Shown here in pieces: positions 49,620 through 63,611 of a stretch of DNA of 64,000 nt (positions are counted from its first letter, which is position 1; every line of letters starts with the position of its first letter). A model generated the notes under the pieces. The model did not search any database and was not told the DNA's origin. It was given only the letters and a program-made list of their open reading frames with translations. The stretch is from assembly GCF_006715785.1 (NCBI RefSeq), contig NZ_VFNX01000001.1, positions 5,932,001 through 5,996,000 of the forward strand, in the 5' to 3' direction. The stretch comes from Streptomyces puniciscabiei. GTDB taxonomy: Bacteria; Actinomycetota; Actinomycetes; Streptomycetales; Streptomycetaceae. Made by a program: the position numbers and the translations under genes.

Positions 49620-50606
49620 ATGCAGCGTCATCTCATCTCGGCCGCCGATCTCACCCGCGACGACGCCGTCCTGATCCTCGACACCGCCGAGGAGATGGCC
49701 CGGGTCGCCGACCGGCCGATCAAGAAGCTGCCGACCCTGCGCGGCCGCACGATCGTCAACCTCTTCTTCGAGGACTCCACGCGCACCCGGATCTCCTTCG
49801 AGGCCGCCGAGAAGCGCCTGTCCGCCGACGTCATCAACTTCTCCGCCAAGGGGTCGAGCGTCTCCAAGGGCGAGTCCCTGAAGGACACCGCGCAGACCCT
49901 GGAGGCCATGGGCGTCGACGCCGTGGTCATCCGGCACGGCGCCTCCGGAGCCCCCTACCGCCTGGCGAACTCCGGCTGGATCGACGCGGCCGTCATCAAC
50001 GCCGGCGACGGCACCCACCAGCACCCCACCCAGGCCCTGCTGGACGCCTTCACCATGCGCCGCCGGCTGATCGGCCGGGACGCCGGGCTCGGCCAGGACC
50101 TGTCCGGCAGGCGGATCACCATCGTCGGCGACGTCCTGCACAGCCGGGTCGCCCGCTCCAACGTGGACCTGCTGCACACCCTCGGCGCCGAGGTCACCCT
50201 GGTCGCCCCGCCCACCCTGGTGCCGGTCGGCGTCGAGACCTGGCCCTGCGAGGTGTCGTACGACCTGGACAGCACGCTGCCCAAGTGCGACGCGGTGATG
50301 ATGCTCCGCGTCCAGCGCGAGCGGATGAACGCCGCCTTCTTCCCCACCGAGCGCGAGTACTCCCGCCGCTACGGCCTCGACGGCGACCGCATGGCCAGGC
50401 TGCCCGAGCACGCCATCGTGATGCACCCCGGCCCGATGGTGCGCGGGATGGAGATCACCGCCGAGGTCGCCGACTCCGACCGCTGCACCGCCGTCGAGCA
50501 GGTCGCCAACGGCGTCTCCATCCGGATGGCCGTGCTGTACCTGCTGCTCGGTGGCAACGAGCCCGCCGTCACCCACACCCGCCCCACCGGTCCCGAGGAG
50601 AAGTAA
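49620..50606 (+). CDS. pyrB: Aspartate carbamoyltransferase catalytic subunit
   Basis: 328 residues. Condenses carbamoyl phosphate with aspartate. Carbamoyl-phosphate site [13 protein letters not shown], substrate loop [26 protein letters not shown] and LHPGP-type MHPGPMVRG are intact. No regulatory pyrI gene follows. The ATG is 91 bp after pyrR; the gap has no strong hairpin. Confidence 0.96.
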   Translation: MQRHLISAADLTRDDAVLILDTAEEMARVADRPIKKLPTLRGRTIVNLFFEDSTRTRISFEAAEKRLSADVINFSAKGSSVSKGESLKDTAQTLEAMGVDAVVIRHGASGAPYRLANSGWIDAAVINAGDGTHQHPTQALLDAFTMRRRLIGRDAGLGQDLSGRRITIVGDVLHSRVARSNVDLLHTLGAEVTLVAPPTLVPVGVETWPCEVSYDLDSTLPKCDAVMMLRVQRERMNAAFFPTEREYSRRYGLDGDRMARLPEHAIVMHPGPMVRGMEITAEVADSDRCTAVEQVANGVSIRMAVLYLLLGGNEPAVTHTRPTGPEEK

Positions 50607-50610
50607 GACC

Positions 50611-51897
50611 ATGAGCAAGACCCTGATCCGTGGTGCGAAGGTGCTCGGCGGCGAGCCGCAGGACGTGCTGATCGACGGCGAGGTCATCGAGGCGGTCGGC
50701 ACTGGGCTGTCCGCCGAGGGCGCCGAGGTCGTGGAGGCCGACGGCAAGGTGCTGCTGCCGGGCCTGGTCGACCTGCACACCCACCTGCGCGAGCCGGGCC
50801 GCGAGGACTCCGAGACGGTCCTCACCGGCACCCGCGCGGCCGCGTCCGGCGGCTACACGGCCGTCTTCGCCATGGCCAACACCTTCCCCGTCGCCGACAC
50901 CGCCGGTGTCGTGGAGCAGGTCTGGCGGCTCGGCAGGGAGCACGGCTACTGTGACGTGCAGCCCATCGGCGCCGTCACCGTCGGCCTGGAGGGCAGGAAG
51001 CTCGCCGAGCTGGGTGCCATGCACGAATCGGCCGCCGGCGTCACCGTCTTCTCCGACGACGGCAAGTGCGTCGACGACGCGGTGATCATGCGCCGCGCGC
51101 TGGAGTACGTGAAGGCCTTCGGCGGTGTCGTCGCCCAGCACGCGCAGGAGCCGCGGCTGACCGAGGGCGCCCAGATGAACGAGGGCGTCGTCTCCGCCGA
51201 GCTGGGCCTGGGCGGCTGGCCCGCCGTCGCCGAGGAGTCGATCATCGCCCGGGACGTGCTGCTCGCCGAGCACGTCGGCTCCCGCGTCCACATCTGCCAC
51301 CTGTCGACCGCCGGCAGCGTCGAGATCGTCCGCTGGGCCAAGTCCCGCGGGATCGACGTCACCGCCGAGGTCACCCCGCACCACCTGCTCCTCACCGACG
51401 ACCTGGTGCGGACGTACAACCCCGTCTACAAGGTCAACCCGCCGCTGCGCACCGAGCGCGACGTGCACGCCCTGCGCGAGGCGCTGGCGGACGGCACGAT
51501 CGACATCGTCGCCACCGACCACGCCCCGCACCCGCACGAGGACAAGGACTGCGAGTGGGCCGCGGCCGCCATGGGCATGGTGGGGCTGGAGACCGCGTTG
51601 TCAGTGGTCCAGGAGACCATGGTCGACACGGGCCTGCTGGACTGGGCCGGCGTCGCCGACCGCATGTCCGTCAAGCCCGCGCAGATCGGACAGGCCACCG
51701 GGCACGGCCGTCCCGTCTCGGCTGGTGAGCCTGCCAACCTCACCCTCGTCGACACGGCATACCGTGGCCAGGTGGACCCCGCGGGCTTCGCCTCGCGCAG
51801 CCGCAACACCCCCTACGAGGGGCGCGAGCTGCCGGGCCGTGTGACGCACACGTGGCTGCGGGGCAAGGCCACGCTCGTCGACGGGAAGCTCACGTGA
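50611..51897 (+). CDS. pyrC: Dihydroorotase
   Basis: 428 residues from ATG 50611 with GAGGAG upstream, 4 bp after pyrB. Amidohydrolase fold of the long (type I) dihydroorotase: metal site HTH (DLHTHLREPG), HICHLST, and ATDHAPH. Cyclises carbamoyl aspartate to dihydroorotate. Its TGA overlaps the next GTG by 4 bp. Confidence 0.96.
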   Translation: MSKTLIRGAKVLGGEPQDVLIDGEVIEAVGTGLSAEGAEVVEADGKVLLPGLVDLHTHLREPGREDSETVLTGTRAAASGGYTAVFAMANTFPVADTAGVVEQVWRLGREHGYCDVQPIGAVTVGLEGRKLAELGAMHESAAGVTVFSDDGKCVDDAVIMRRALEYVKAFGGVVAQHAQEPRLTEGAQMNEGVVSAELGLGGWPAVAEESIIARDVLLAEHVGSRVHICHLSTAGSVEIVRWAKSRGIDVTAEVTPHHLLLTDDLVRTYNPVYKVNPPLRTERDVHALREALADGTIDIVATDHAPHPHEDKDCEWAAAAMGMVGLETALSVVQETMVDTGLLDWAGVADRMSVKPAQIGQATGHGRPVSAGEPANLTLVDTAYRGQVDPAGFASRSRNTPYEGRELPGRVTHTWLRGKATLVDGKLT

Positions 51898-52454
51898 CAC
51901 CTGTAATCCTGCTGGCCGAGGCGAAGAGGTCGGCCGAGGTCACCGACTGGCCGGCGCGCATCGGCTGGCTCGTCGGACTCCTGCTCTTCATCGCGCTCGT
52001 CTACTGGCTGATGCGCGAGGGCTGGAAGTGGCGCGGCACCCTGCAGAGCGACCTGCCCGCGCCACCCAGCGCGCCGGAGGAGACCAGCCCCGCCAGACTT
52101 GAGCTGAGCGGCCGCTACCACGGCTCCACCACCGCGGGCCAGTGGCTGGACCGGATCGTGGCCCACGGCCTGGGCACCCGCAGCCGGGCCGAGCTCACCC
52201 TGACCGACCAGGGGCTGGAGGTCGAGCGTCCCGGAGCGAGCGACTTCTTCATCCCCACCGCCGCGCTGCGCGGGGCCCGGCTGGACAAGGGCATCGCCGG
52301 CAAGGTCCTCACCGAGGGCGGGCTGCTGGTGGTGACCTGGGCGCTCGGCGACAAGCTGATCGACTCCGGCTTCCGCTCCGACCACGCGGCCGAGCACACC
52401 GAGTGGGTCGACACCCTGAACCACATGATCAACGACACGGAAGGCGCACGATGA
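51894..52454 (+). CDS. PH-like membrane protein inside the pyrimidine operon
   Basis: 186 residues from GTG 51894, overlapping pyrC (GTGA) and carA (ATGA) by 4 bp each. One TM helix at about 22-40, a short Pro-rich linker (about 53-67), then a beta-rich domain ([18 protein letters not shown] ... [20 protein letters not shown]) that resembles bacterial PH-type folds. No catalytic motif is seen. Its double overlap keeps it in strict stoichiometric context with pyrC and carA, and the same position is held in other streptomycetes, yet no role in pyrimidine synthesis is established. Confidence 0.8.
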   Translation: MTPVILLAEAKRSAEVTDWPARIGWLVGLLLFIALVYWLMREGWKWRGTLQSDLPAPPSAPEETSPARLELSGRYHGSTTAGQWLDRIVAHGLGTRSRAELTLTDQGLEVERPGASDFFIPTAALRGARLDKGIAGKVLTEGGLLVVTWALGDKLIDSGFRSDHAAEHTEWVDTLNHMINDTEGAR

Positions 52455-53585
52455 CGACCTCCACAAGGGGAGCTGCCAGGGTTCCCGCCGTACTCGTCCT
52501 GGAGGACGGCCGCCTCTTCCGCGGCCGTGCCTACGGGGCCGTGGGGGAGACCTTCGGCGAGGCCGTGTTCTCCACCGGTATGACCGGCTACCAGGAAACC
52601 CTGACCGACCCGTCGTACGACCGGCAGATCGTCGTCGCGACCGCACCCCAGATCGGCAACACCGGCTGGAACGACGAGGACGACGAGTCGAGCCGCATCT
52701 GGGTCTCCGGCTATGTCGTGCGCGACCCCGCGCGCGTGCCGTCCAACTGGCGCGCCAAGCGCTCCCTGGACGACGAGCTGGAGCGCCAGGGCGTGGTCGG
52801 CATCTCCGGCATCGACACCCGCGCCCTCACCCGCCACCTGCGCGAGCGCGGCTCGATGCGCGCCGGCATCTTCTCCGGAGAGGCGATCGCGGCCGAGTCC
52901 GAGCTCCTCGCGCGCGTGCAGGCCCAGCCGCACATGAAGGGCGCGAGCCTCTACGAGGAGGTCGCGACCAAGGAGGCTTACGTCGTCCCGGCGATCGGCG
53001 AGAAGAAGTTCACCGTCGCCGCGATCGACCTCGGCATCAAGGGCATGACCCCGCAGCGGATGGCCGAGCGCGGCATCGAGGTGCACGTCCTGCCCGCCAC
53101 CGCCACGGCCGACGAGGTCTACGCGGTCGACCCGGACGGCGTGTTCTTCTCCAACGGCCCCGGCGACCCGGCGAGCGCCGACGGTCCCGTGGCCCTGATG
53201 ACCGCCGTTCTGGAGCGCAGGACGCCGTTGTTCGGCATCTGCTTCGGCAACCAGATCCTCGGCCGTGCCCTCGGCTTCGGCACCTACAAGCTGAAGTACG
53301 GCCACCGGGGCATCAACCAGCCGGTCCAGGACCGTACGACCGGCAAGGTCGAGGTCACCGCGCACAACCACGGCTTCGCGGTCGACGCGCCGCTCGACAA
53401 GGTCAGCGAGACGAAGTTCGGTCGCGCCGAGGTCTCGCACGTCTGCCTGAACGACGACGTCGTGGAGGGGCTGCAGCTGCTCGACCAGCCGGCCTTCTCC
53501 GTCCAGTACCACCCCGAAGCGGCAGCGGGCCCGCACGACGCCGCCTACCTGTTCGACCGCTTCGTTTCCCTGATGGAGGGCCAGC

Positions 53586-53593
<8 letters not shown>
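52451..53593 (+). CDS. carA: Carbamoyl-phosphate synthase small (glutaminase) subunit
   Basis: 380 residues. An N-terminal CarA domain and a C-terminal class I amidotransferase with nucleophile Cys in FGICFGNQ and catalytic His/Glu in VQYHPEA. Supplies ammonia from glutamine to CarB; the product feeds both pyrimidine and arginine synthesis. Overlaps the PH-like gene by 4 bp and carB by 8 bp. Confidence 0.97.
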
Positions 53594-56894
<3,301 letters not shown>

Positions 56895-56903
56895 CAGCCC
56901 TTG

Positions 56904-56931
56904 AGGGGGACACCGGAAACGGTGTCCCCCT
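56904..56931 (+). terminator. GNRA-loop hairpin between carB and pyrD
   Basis: A perfect 12-bp stem (56904-56915 with 56920-56931) closed by GAAA and followed by TCTTC. It lies 9 bp after carB and 30 bp before pyrD, so it could reduce read-through or protect the carB 3' end. Confidence 0.6.
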
Positions 56932-56961
56932 CTTCATGAGGACCCCTGAGGACTTTCCGAG

Positions 56962-58068
56962 ATGTACGACCTCTTCTTCCGTCTGGTTTTCCGACGGATG
57001 GACCCCGAGAAGGCCCACCACCTGGCCTTCCGCTGGATCCGTCTCGCCGTGCGCATCCCCGTGCTGCGTACCTTCGCCGCGGCCGCCCTCGCGCCCCGCT
57101 ACAAGGAGCTGCGCACGGAGGCCTTCGGGCTGCGCATGCACGGCCCCTTCGGGCTCGCCGCCGGCTTCGACAAGAACGCCGTCGCGATCGACGGCATGTC
57201 GATGCTGGGCTTCGACCACGTCGAGATCGGCACGGTCACGGGCGAGCCGCAGCCCGGCAACCCGAAGAAGCGGCTGTTCCGCCTGGTCGCGGACCGCGCG
57301 CTGATCAACCGCATGGGCTTCAACAACGACGGCTCGCTGGCCGTGGCGGCCCGCCTCGCCTCGCGCCGGCCGGTCTTCAGGACCGTCGTGGGCGTCAACA
57401 TCGGCAAGACGAAGGTCGTCCCGGAGGCGGAGGCCGTCGGCGACTACGTGAAGTCGGCCGAGCGGCTCGCGCCGTACGCGGACTACCTGGTCGTCAACGT
57501 CTCCTCGCCGAACACGCCCGGCCTGCGCAACCTGCAGGCGGTGGACCACCTGCGCCCGCTGCTCACCGCCGTCCGCGAGGCCGCCGACCGCACGGTCGCC
57601 CATCGCCGTGTCCCGCTGCTGGTGAAGATCGCCCCCGATCTCGCCGACGAGGACATCGACGCCGTCGCCGACCTGGCCGTGGAGCTGGGCCTGGACGGCA
57701 TCATCGCGACCAACACGACCATCGCGCGCGAGGGTCTCGGCCTGAAGTCGTCGCCTTCGCTGGTGAAGGAGACGGGCGGTTTGTCCGGCGCCCCGCTCAA
57801 GCAGCGCTCGCTGGAGGTCCTGCGCCGCCTGTACGCGCGTGTGGGCGACCGGATCACCCTCGTGGGCGTGGGCGGCATCGAGACCGCCGAGGACGCCTGG
57901 CAGCGCATCCTGGCCGGTGCCACGCTGGTCCAGGGCTACAGCGCCTTCATCTACGAGGGCCCGTTCTGGTCCCGCGCGATCCACAAGGGCCTCGCCGCGC
58001 GCCTGCGCACCAGCCCGTACGCCACTCTCGCCGACGCGGTCGGCGCCGACGTGAGGAAGCCCGCATGA
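56962..58068 (+). CDS. pyrD: Dihydroorotate dehydrogenase (quinone), class 2
   Basis: 368 residues. The N-terminal helix pair ([27 protein letters not shown]) that anchors class 2 enzymes to the membrane precedes an FMN TIM barrel. FMN motifs [11 protein letters not shown] and [15 protein letters not shown] and the catalytic Ser region [12 protein letters not shown] are present. It oxidises dihydroorotate to orotate and passes electrons to menaquinone. Overlaps pyrF by 4 bp. Confidence 0.96.
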   Translation: MYDLFFRLVFRRMDPEKAHHLAFRWIRLAVRIPVLRTFAAAALAPRYKELRTEAFGLRMHGPFGLAAGFDKNAVAIDGMSMLGFDHVEIGTVTGEPQPGNPKKRLFRLVADRALINRMGFNNDGSLAVAARLASRRPVFRTVVGVNIGKTKVVPEAEAVGDYVKSAERLAPYADYLVVNVSSPNTPGLRNLQAVDHLRPLLTAVREAADRTVAHRRVPLLVKIAPDLADEDIDAVADLAVELGLDGIIATNTTIAREGLGLKSSPSLVKETGGLSGAPLKQRSLEVLRRLYARVGDRITLVGVGGIETAEDAWQRILAGATLVQGYSAFIYEGPFWSRAIHKGLAARLRTSPYATLADAVGADVRKPA

Positions 58069-58910
58069 CGTCGTACGAGCCCTTCGGTGCCCGTTTGCGC
58101 CGCGCCATGGACGAGCGCGGCCCGCTGTGCGTCGGCATCGACCCGCACGCCTCCCTGCTCGCCGAGTGGGGCCTGGACGACGACGTGGCCGGTCTTGAGC
58201 GGTTCAGCCGTACGGTCGTCGAGGCGGTGGCCGACCGGGTCGCCGTGATGAAGCCGCAGAGCGCCTTCTTCGAGCGCTTCGGCTCCCGGGGCGTCGCCGT
58301 GCTGGAGAAGGTGGTCCAGGAGGCCCGCGCGGCCGGCACGCTCGTCGTGATGGACGCCAAGCGCGGCGACATCGGCTCGACCATGGCCGGGTACGCCGAG
58401 GCCTACCTGCGCAAGGACGCCCCGCTGTTCTCCGACGCCCTGACCGTCTCGCCGTACCTCGGCTACGGCTCGCTCAGCCCGGCCGTCGCACTGGCCCGGG
58501 AGAGCGGCACCGGCCTGTTCGTGCTGGCGCTGACCTCCAACCCGGAGGGCCCCGAGGTGCAGCACGCGGTCCGTGCCGACGGCCGCACGGTCGGCGCGAC
58601 CATGCTGGCCCATCTGGCCGCCGAGAACGCGGGCGAGGAGCCGCTGGGTTCCTTCGGGGCCGTCGTGGGCGCCACGGTCGGCGAGCTGTCGACGTACGAC
58701 CTCGCGATCAACGGCCCGCTCCTCGCGCCCGGCGTCGGTGCGCAGGGCGCGACGGCGGCCGATCTTCCGAAGGTCTTCGGGCCGGCCGTGCGCAACGTCG
58801 TGCCGAACGTCAGCCGGGGTGTCCTGCGGCACGGTCCCGACGTGGGGGCGCTGCGCGGGGCCGCCGAGCGCTTCGCGGAGGAGATCCAGGCGGCCGTCTC
58901 CGGCGCCTGA
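58065..58910 (+). CDS. pyrF: Orotidine 5'-phosphate decarboxylase (long form)
   Basis: 281 residues. The long actinobacterial type with catalytic Lys/Asp in VVMDAKRGDIGSTM and C-terminal phosphate site NVSRGVLRHG. It decarboxylates OMP to UMP, ending the pathway begun upstream. No pyrE is present in this cluster, so orotate phosphoribosyltransferase must be encoded elsewhere. Confidence 0.95.
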   Translation: MTSYEPFGARLRRAMDERGPLCVGIDPHASLLAEWGLDDDVAGLERFSRTVVEAVADRVAVMKPQSAFFERFGSRGVAVLEKVVQEARAAGTLVVMDAKRGDIGSTMAGYAEAYLRKDAPLFSDALTVSPYLGYGSLSPAVALARESGTGLFVLALTSNPEGPEVQHAVRADGRTVGATMLAHLAAENAGEEPLGSFGAVVGATVGELSTYDLAINGPLLAPGVGAQGATAADLPKVFGPAVRNVVPNVSRGVLRHGPDVGALRGAAERFAEEIQAAVSGA

Positions 58911-58984
58911 CACCTGCGACACGTGCTCGGCTGAGCGGCCTGGTGGCGACTTGAGTGTGAATACATCCTCAAATCGGGGGCATT

Positions 58985-59065
58985 ATGTCTGAAATGTCCG
59001 GCCTGGCGGAGGCTGACCAGGACTTTTCCGCTGTTCTCGCTGACTCTGGCGGACTTGACCGCTAG
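58985..59065 (+). CDS. 26-codon ORF in the pyrF-sIHF gap
   Basis: ATG 58985 opens a frame of 26 codons (MSEMSGLAEADQDFSAVLAD plus six residues) ending at TAG 59065. CGGGGGC, a plausible ribosome-binding site, lies 5 to 10 bp upstream. The surrounding sequence is less GC-rich than the genes and the frame is followed by a three-arm palindrome. It could encode a small acidic peptide; codon evidence is too short to judge. Confidence 0.25.
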   Translation: MSEMSGLAEADQDFSAVLADSGGLDR

Positions 59066-59075
59066 TCTCCGAGCT

Positions 59076-59110
59076 GTGGGGGCACCCCCACACCCATTAG
59101 GTAGTGGGGG
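59076..59110. repeat. Three-arm palindrome with mutually exclusive pairings
   Basis: GTGGGGG (59076-59082), CCCCCAC (59085-59091) and GTGGGGG (59104-59110): the middle arm can pair with either neighbour. I believe similar elements recur in Streptomyces intergenic regions. It lies about 50 bp before the likely sIHF -10. Confidence 0.6.
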
Positions 59111-59157
59111 AGAACGGGCGAAGCGTGTTGCTCGTAGCTCCCCAGGTGTGGGGCGAC

Positions 59158-59163
59158 TAGGTT
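59158..59163 (+). promoter_or_regulatory. Probable -10 of the sIHF gene
   Basis: TAGGTT fits TANNNT and would start transcription about 40 nt before GTG 59211. No -35 is evident. Confidence 0.4.
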
Positions 59164-59210
59164 CCTCACCGGTCCGTATCCGACAGTTCGACATCCGAGG
59201 TGACGTAGGC

Positions 59211-59534
59211 GTGGCTCTTCCGCCCCTTACCCCCGAACAGCGCGCAGCCGCGCTCGAAAAGGCCGCCGCGGCTCGCCGGGAGCGGGCCGAGGTCAAGAAT
59301 CGACTCAAGCACTCCGGCGCCTCCCTGCACGAGGTCATCAAGCAGGGCCAGGAGAACGACGTCATCGGCAAGATGAAGGTCTCCGCACTGCTCGAGTCGC
59401 TGCCCGGCGTGGGCAAGGTCCGCGCCAAGCAGATCATGGAGCGTCTGGGCATCTCCGAGAGCCGCCGCGTGCGCGGTCTCGGTTCCAACCAGATCGCTTC
59501 CCTGGAGCGTGAGTTCGGCAGCACCGGCTCCTGA
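59211..59534 (+). CDS. sihF: Streptomyces integration host factor sIHF
   Basis: 107 residues from GTG 59211 with GAGGTG upstream; the sequence ALPPLTPEQRAAALEKAAAARRERAEVKN is the family start. A small basic helical nucleoid protein with an H2TH/helix-hairpin element (ESLPGVGKVRAKQIMERLGI). It binds DNA with little sequence preference and affects development and secondary metabolism. It lies upstream of gmk and rpoZ, as mIHF does in mycobacteria. Confidence 0.95.
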   Translation: MALPPLTPEQRAAALEKAAAARRERAEVKNRLKHSGASLHEVIKQGQENDVIGKMKVSALLESLPGVGKVRAKQIMERLGISESRRVRGLGSNQIASLEREFGSTGS

Positions 59535-59594
59535 GTCCCGGCCTTGCCGGACCGGGAGTCCCGGGCACTCCGGGATTGCTGGAATAATCGCTGC

Positions 59595-60152
59595 ATGAGT
59601 GAACGTCCGCGGCTGACCGTGCTCTCCGGCCCCTCGGGGGTCGGCAAGAGCACGGTCGTCGCCCATATGCGCAAGGAACACCCCGAGGTCTGGCTCTCGG
59701 TGTCGGCCACCACCCGCAAGCCGCGCCCCGGCGAGAAGCACGGAGTCCACTACTTCTTCGTCACCGACGACGAGATGGACAAGCTGATCGCCAACGGCGA
59801 GCTGCTGGAGTGGGCCGAGTTCGCCGGCAACCGCTACGGCACGCCCCGTGCTGCCGTGCTGGAGCGGCTGGAGAAGGGCGAGGCGGTGCTGCTGGAGATC
59901 GACCTCCAGGGTGCCCGGCAGGTCCGCGAGTCGATGTCCGACGCCCGGCTGGTGTTCCTGGCTCCGCCCTCCTGGGAGGAGCTGGTGCGCAGGCTGACCG
60001 GCCGGGGCACCGAGCCGCCCGAGGTCATCGAGCGCCGTCTGGAGGCGGCCAGGACCGAGCTGGCGGCCGAGCCGGAGTTCGATACGACCCTGGTCAACAC
60101 CTCCGTCGAGGACGTGGCGCGCGAGCTGCTAGCCTTGATGGACGTTGTGTGA
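59595..60152 (+). CDS. gmk: Guanylate kinase
   Basis: 185 residues from ATG 59595; a longer frame exists but residues before MSERPRLT do not fit. P-loop [13 protein letters not shown]-binding [11 protein letters not shown] and YGT, and the lid ([16 protein letters not shown]) are intact. Phosphorylates GMP and dGMP. No ribosome-binding site is seen, and AATAAT at 59583-59588 ends 6 nt before the ATG, so a leaderless start is possible. Confidence 0.95.
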   Translation: MSERPRLTVLSGPSGVGKSTVVAHMRKEHPEVWLSVSATTRKPRPGEKHGVHYFFVTDDEMDKLIANGELLEWAEFAGNRYGTPRAAVLERLEKGEAVLLEIDLQGARQVRESMSDARLVFLAPPSWEELVRRLTGRGTEPPEVIERRLEAARTELAAEPEFDTTLVNTSVEDVARELLALMDVV

Positions 60153-60205
60153 TCGTGACTGTGATCACGATGTTTCATTCTTTTCCATCCATCGGAAGGT
60201 AGAGC

Positions 60206-60478
60206 GTGTCCTCTTCCATCACCGCGCCCGAGGGCATCATCAACCCGCCGATCGACGAGCTTCTCGAGGCCACCGACTCGAAGTACAGCCTCGTGATCTA
60301 CGCGGCCAAGCGTGCCCGCCAGATCAACGCGTACTACTCGCAGCTCGGCGAGGGTCTCCTCGAGTACGTCGGTCCGCTCGTCGACACCCACGTCCACGAG
60401 AAGCCGCTCTCGATCGCCCTGCGCGAGATCAACGCGGGTCTGCTGACGTCCGAGGCCGTCGAGGGCCCCGCGCAGTAA
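60206..60478 (+). CDS. rpoZ: RNA polymerase omega subunit
   Basis: 90 residues from GTG 60206 with GGAAGGT upstream. The omega signature ([28 protein letters not shown]) and the SIALREI segment are present. Omega assists beta' folding and RNA polymerase assembly, and in Streptomyces it affects development. gmk-rpoZ-coaBC order is conserved in actinobacteria. Confidence 0.96.
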   Translation: MSSSITAPEGIINPPIDELLEATDSKYSLVIYAAKRARQINAYYSQLGEGLLEYVGPLVDTHVHEKPLSIALREINAGLLTSEAVEGPAQ

Positions 60479-60496
60479 CCGTTCGTTCTCGCACGA

Positions 60497-60525
60497 CAGG
60501 CCCGGCGGCACGACCGCCGGGCCTG
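60497..60525 (+). terminator. Terminator after rpoZ
   Basis: A perfect 12-bp stem (60497-60508 with 60514-60525) and a 5-nt loop, 18 bp after the stop. Confidence 0.75.
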
Positions 60526-60543
60526 TGGTGTGTCATGGAGGCG

Positions 60544-60556
60544 TAGGTTCAACGAA
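60544..60556 (+). promoter_or_regulatory. -10 element for a probable leaderless coaBC
   Basis: TAGGTT (60544-60549) lies 6 nt before ATG 60556. Confidence 0.45.
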
Positions 60557-61770
60557 TGGGAGTCCCGGTGGACAAGCCGAGAGTCGTTCTGGGCGTCAGC
60601 GGCGGCATCGCCGCCTACAAGGCCTGTGAGCTGCTGAGAAGGTTCACGGAGTCGGGCCACGACGTCCGCGTGGTCCCCACCGCCTCGGCGCTGCAGTTCG
60701 TCGGCGCCGCCACTTGGTCCGCCCTGTCCGGCAACCCCGTCTCGACGGACGTGTGGGACGACGTCCACGAGGTCCCGCACGTCCGCATCGGCCAGCACGC
60801 CGACCTGGTGGTCGTCGCACCCGCCACCGCCGACATGCTCGCCAAGGCCGCCCACGGCCTCGCCGACGACCTGCTGACCAACACCCTCCTCACCGCCCGC
60901 TGCCCGGTCGTCTTCGCGCCCGCCATGCACACCGAGATGTGGGAGCACCCGGCCACCCAGGAGAACGTGGCCACGCTGCGCCGCCGCGGCGCCGTCGTCA
61001 TCGAGCCCGCGGTCGGCCGGCTCACCGGCGTCGACACCGGCAAGGGCCGGCTGCCCGACCCGGTGGAGATCTTCGAGGTGTGCCGCCGGGTGCTGGCCCG
61101 CGGTGTCACCGCGCCCGACCTCGAAGGACGGCACGTGGTGGTCTCCGCCGGCGGCACCCGCGAGCCCCTCGACCCGGTCCGCTTCCTCGGCAACCGTTCC
61201 TCCGGCAAGCAGGGCTACGCCCTCGCCCGCACCGCCGCCGCCCGCGGTGCCCGGGTCACGCTGATCGCGGCCAACACCGGCCTGCCCGACCCGGCGGGCG
61301 TGGACGTCGTCCGGGTCGGCACGGCCGTGCAGCTGCGCGAGGCCGTGCTGAAGGCGGCGGCGGACGCCGACGCGGTGGTCATGGCCGCCGCCGTGGCCGA
61401 CTTCCGCCCGGCGGCCTACGCCGCCGGCAAGATCAAGAAGAAGGACGGCCAGGACCCCGACCCGATCGTGCTGGTGCGCAATCCGGACATCCTGGCGGAG
61501 ATCTCGGCCGAGCGCGCCCGCCCCGGTCAGGTGATCGTCGGTTTCGCCGCCGAGACCGACGACGTCCTCGCCAACGGCCGCGCCAAGCTCGCCCGCAAGG
61601 GCTGTGACCTGCTCGTGGTCAACGAGGTCGGGGAGCGCAAGACCTTCGGCTCCGAGGAGAACGAGGCCGTGGTGCTGGGCGCCGACGGCAGTGAGACCCC
61701 CGTGCCGTACGGGCCCAAGGAAGCCCTGGCCGACACCGTGTGGGACCTGGTGGTACCGCGCCTCGGCTGA
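60556..61770 (+). CDS. coaBC: Bifunctional CoaBC (phosphopantothenoylcysteine synthetase/decarboxylase)
   Basis: 404 residues. The N-terminal CoaC domain is a flavoprotein ([34 protein letters not shown]; the His in place of the usual Asn in PAMN is shared by actinobacteria, to my knowledge). The C-terminal CoaB domain has [19 protein letters not shown], the catalytic KIKKKDG and the CTP site. Together they turn phosphopantothenate and cysteine into phosphopantetheine for coenzyme A. An alternative start is GTG 60568. Confidence 0.95.
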   Translation: MGVPVDKPRVVLGVSGGIAAYKACELLRRFTESGHDVRVVPTASALQFVGAATWSALSGNPVSTDVWDDVHEVPHVRIGQHADLVVVAPATADMLAKAAHGLADDLLTNTLLTARCPVVFAPAMHTEMWEHPATQENVATLRRRGAVVIEPAVGRLTGVDTGKGRLPDPVEIFEVCRRVLARGVTAPDLEGRHVVVSAGGTREPLDPVRFLGNRSSGKQGYALARTAAARGARVTLIAANTGLPDPAGVDVVRVGTAVQLREAVLKAAADADAVVMAAAVADFRPAAYAAGKIKKKDGQDPDPIVLVRNPDILAEISAERARPGQVIVGFAAETDDVLANGRAKLARKGCDLLVVNEVGERKTFGSEENEAVVLGADGSETPVPYGPKEALADTVWDLVVPRLG

Positions 61771-61935
61771 CGGGCGGCGGGCCGCCGGGCGACCGCGACG
61801 GCGGGTTCGCGCCACGTTCAATTCGGGTGTGGCGGCCCTGGCCAAGGTCGCCCGGCATTGTGCAGAATGCCCGTGCCGCAGGTCACAGCGCTCCCGAGAG
61901 GCGAGACACGTGCCCCATCGGCCGAGTGCGACCGA

Positions 61936-61941
61936 TAAACT
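61936..61941 (+). promoter_or_regulatory. Probable -10 of metK
   Basis: TAAACT fits TANNNT and implies a metK leader of about 75 nt. The 251-bp gap has no SAM riboswitch pattern that I can recognise. Confidence 0.4.
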
Positions 61942-62021
61942 GTTCACGGTCGACGCCGGGCGCAGCCCCGCGCGTCGCCGCAAATGATCAGCCAGCAGCC
62001 GCTGCAACCACAGGGAGCGTT

Positions 62022-63230
<1,209 letters not shown>

Positions 63231-63250
63231 GCCCCGGTCACCCTTCGCAC

Positions 63251-63288
63251 CGAGGCCCGGTTCCCCCTCGCCGGGGGGCCGGGCCTCG
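63251..63288 (+). terminator. Terminator after metK
   Basis: Arms CGAGGCCCGG (63251-63260) and CCGGGCCTCG (63279-63288) around a partly paired loop rich in C then G, 20 bp after the stop. Confidence 0.75.
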
Positions 63289-63581
63289 GCGTGTCGCCGG
63301 TCGGCCGGCACCAGCCGGATCCGGCGCCACTTCCCCCAATGCGAGTCGGCGGTGATCACCTCGCCGGTGACCCTCTGTCCCGGGCGCACCGGGAAACCCT
63401 GGTCCGCGGTCCCGCCACCGGTGGCGAATCGACTGGCGGGCCCGGCCGGGCGGTGCCTACCCTGACGCCGTCGGCGCCGCCCGGTGCGAAGGCCGCGGCT
63501 ACTTCGTGGAGTGCGCCCTTCGGGGCGTGCGGTGAAGCTGAATCCGTACCGCTGCCGATCCTGATCTCGGGCGCACGTCGG
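63289..63581. other. Gap between metK and priA
   Basis: No complete gene. On the minus strand, GTG 63389 starts a frame reading MRPGQRVTGEVITADSHWGK, like the start of an S1/OB-type domain, but the rest runs through the metK terminator without resemblance. It may be a gene remnant. Nothing else is visible. Confidence 0.4.
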
Positions 63582-63604
63582 TTGTCAGTGCCGTTTGGTA
63601 AGAA
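63582..63604 (+). promoter_or_regulatory. RecA-NDp/PafBC-like promoter of priA (imperfect -10)
   Basis: TTGTCAGTG (63582-63590), 8-nt spacer, TAAGAA (63599-63604). The left half is identical to the ruvC and rarA sites; the last -10 base is A, not T. The -10 ends 7 nt before GTG 63612, the same spacing as at rarA, so a leaderless mRNA is likely. Confidence 0.55.
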
Positions 63605-63611
63605 TGCAAGC

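Noticed and set aside
51598..51612. TTGTCAGTG inside pyrC
   Set aside because: No TANNNT follows at the 8-nt spacing and it is within coding sequence, so it is probably chance.
61771..62021. Possible SAM riboswitch upstream of metK
   Set aside because: None of the SAM-I, SAM-II or SAM-IV sequence signatures that I know is visible.
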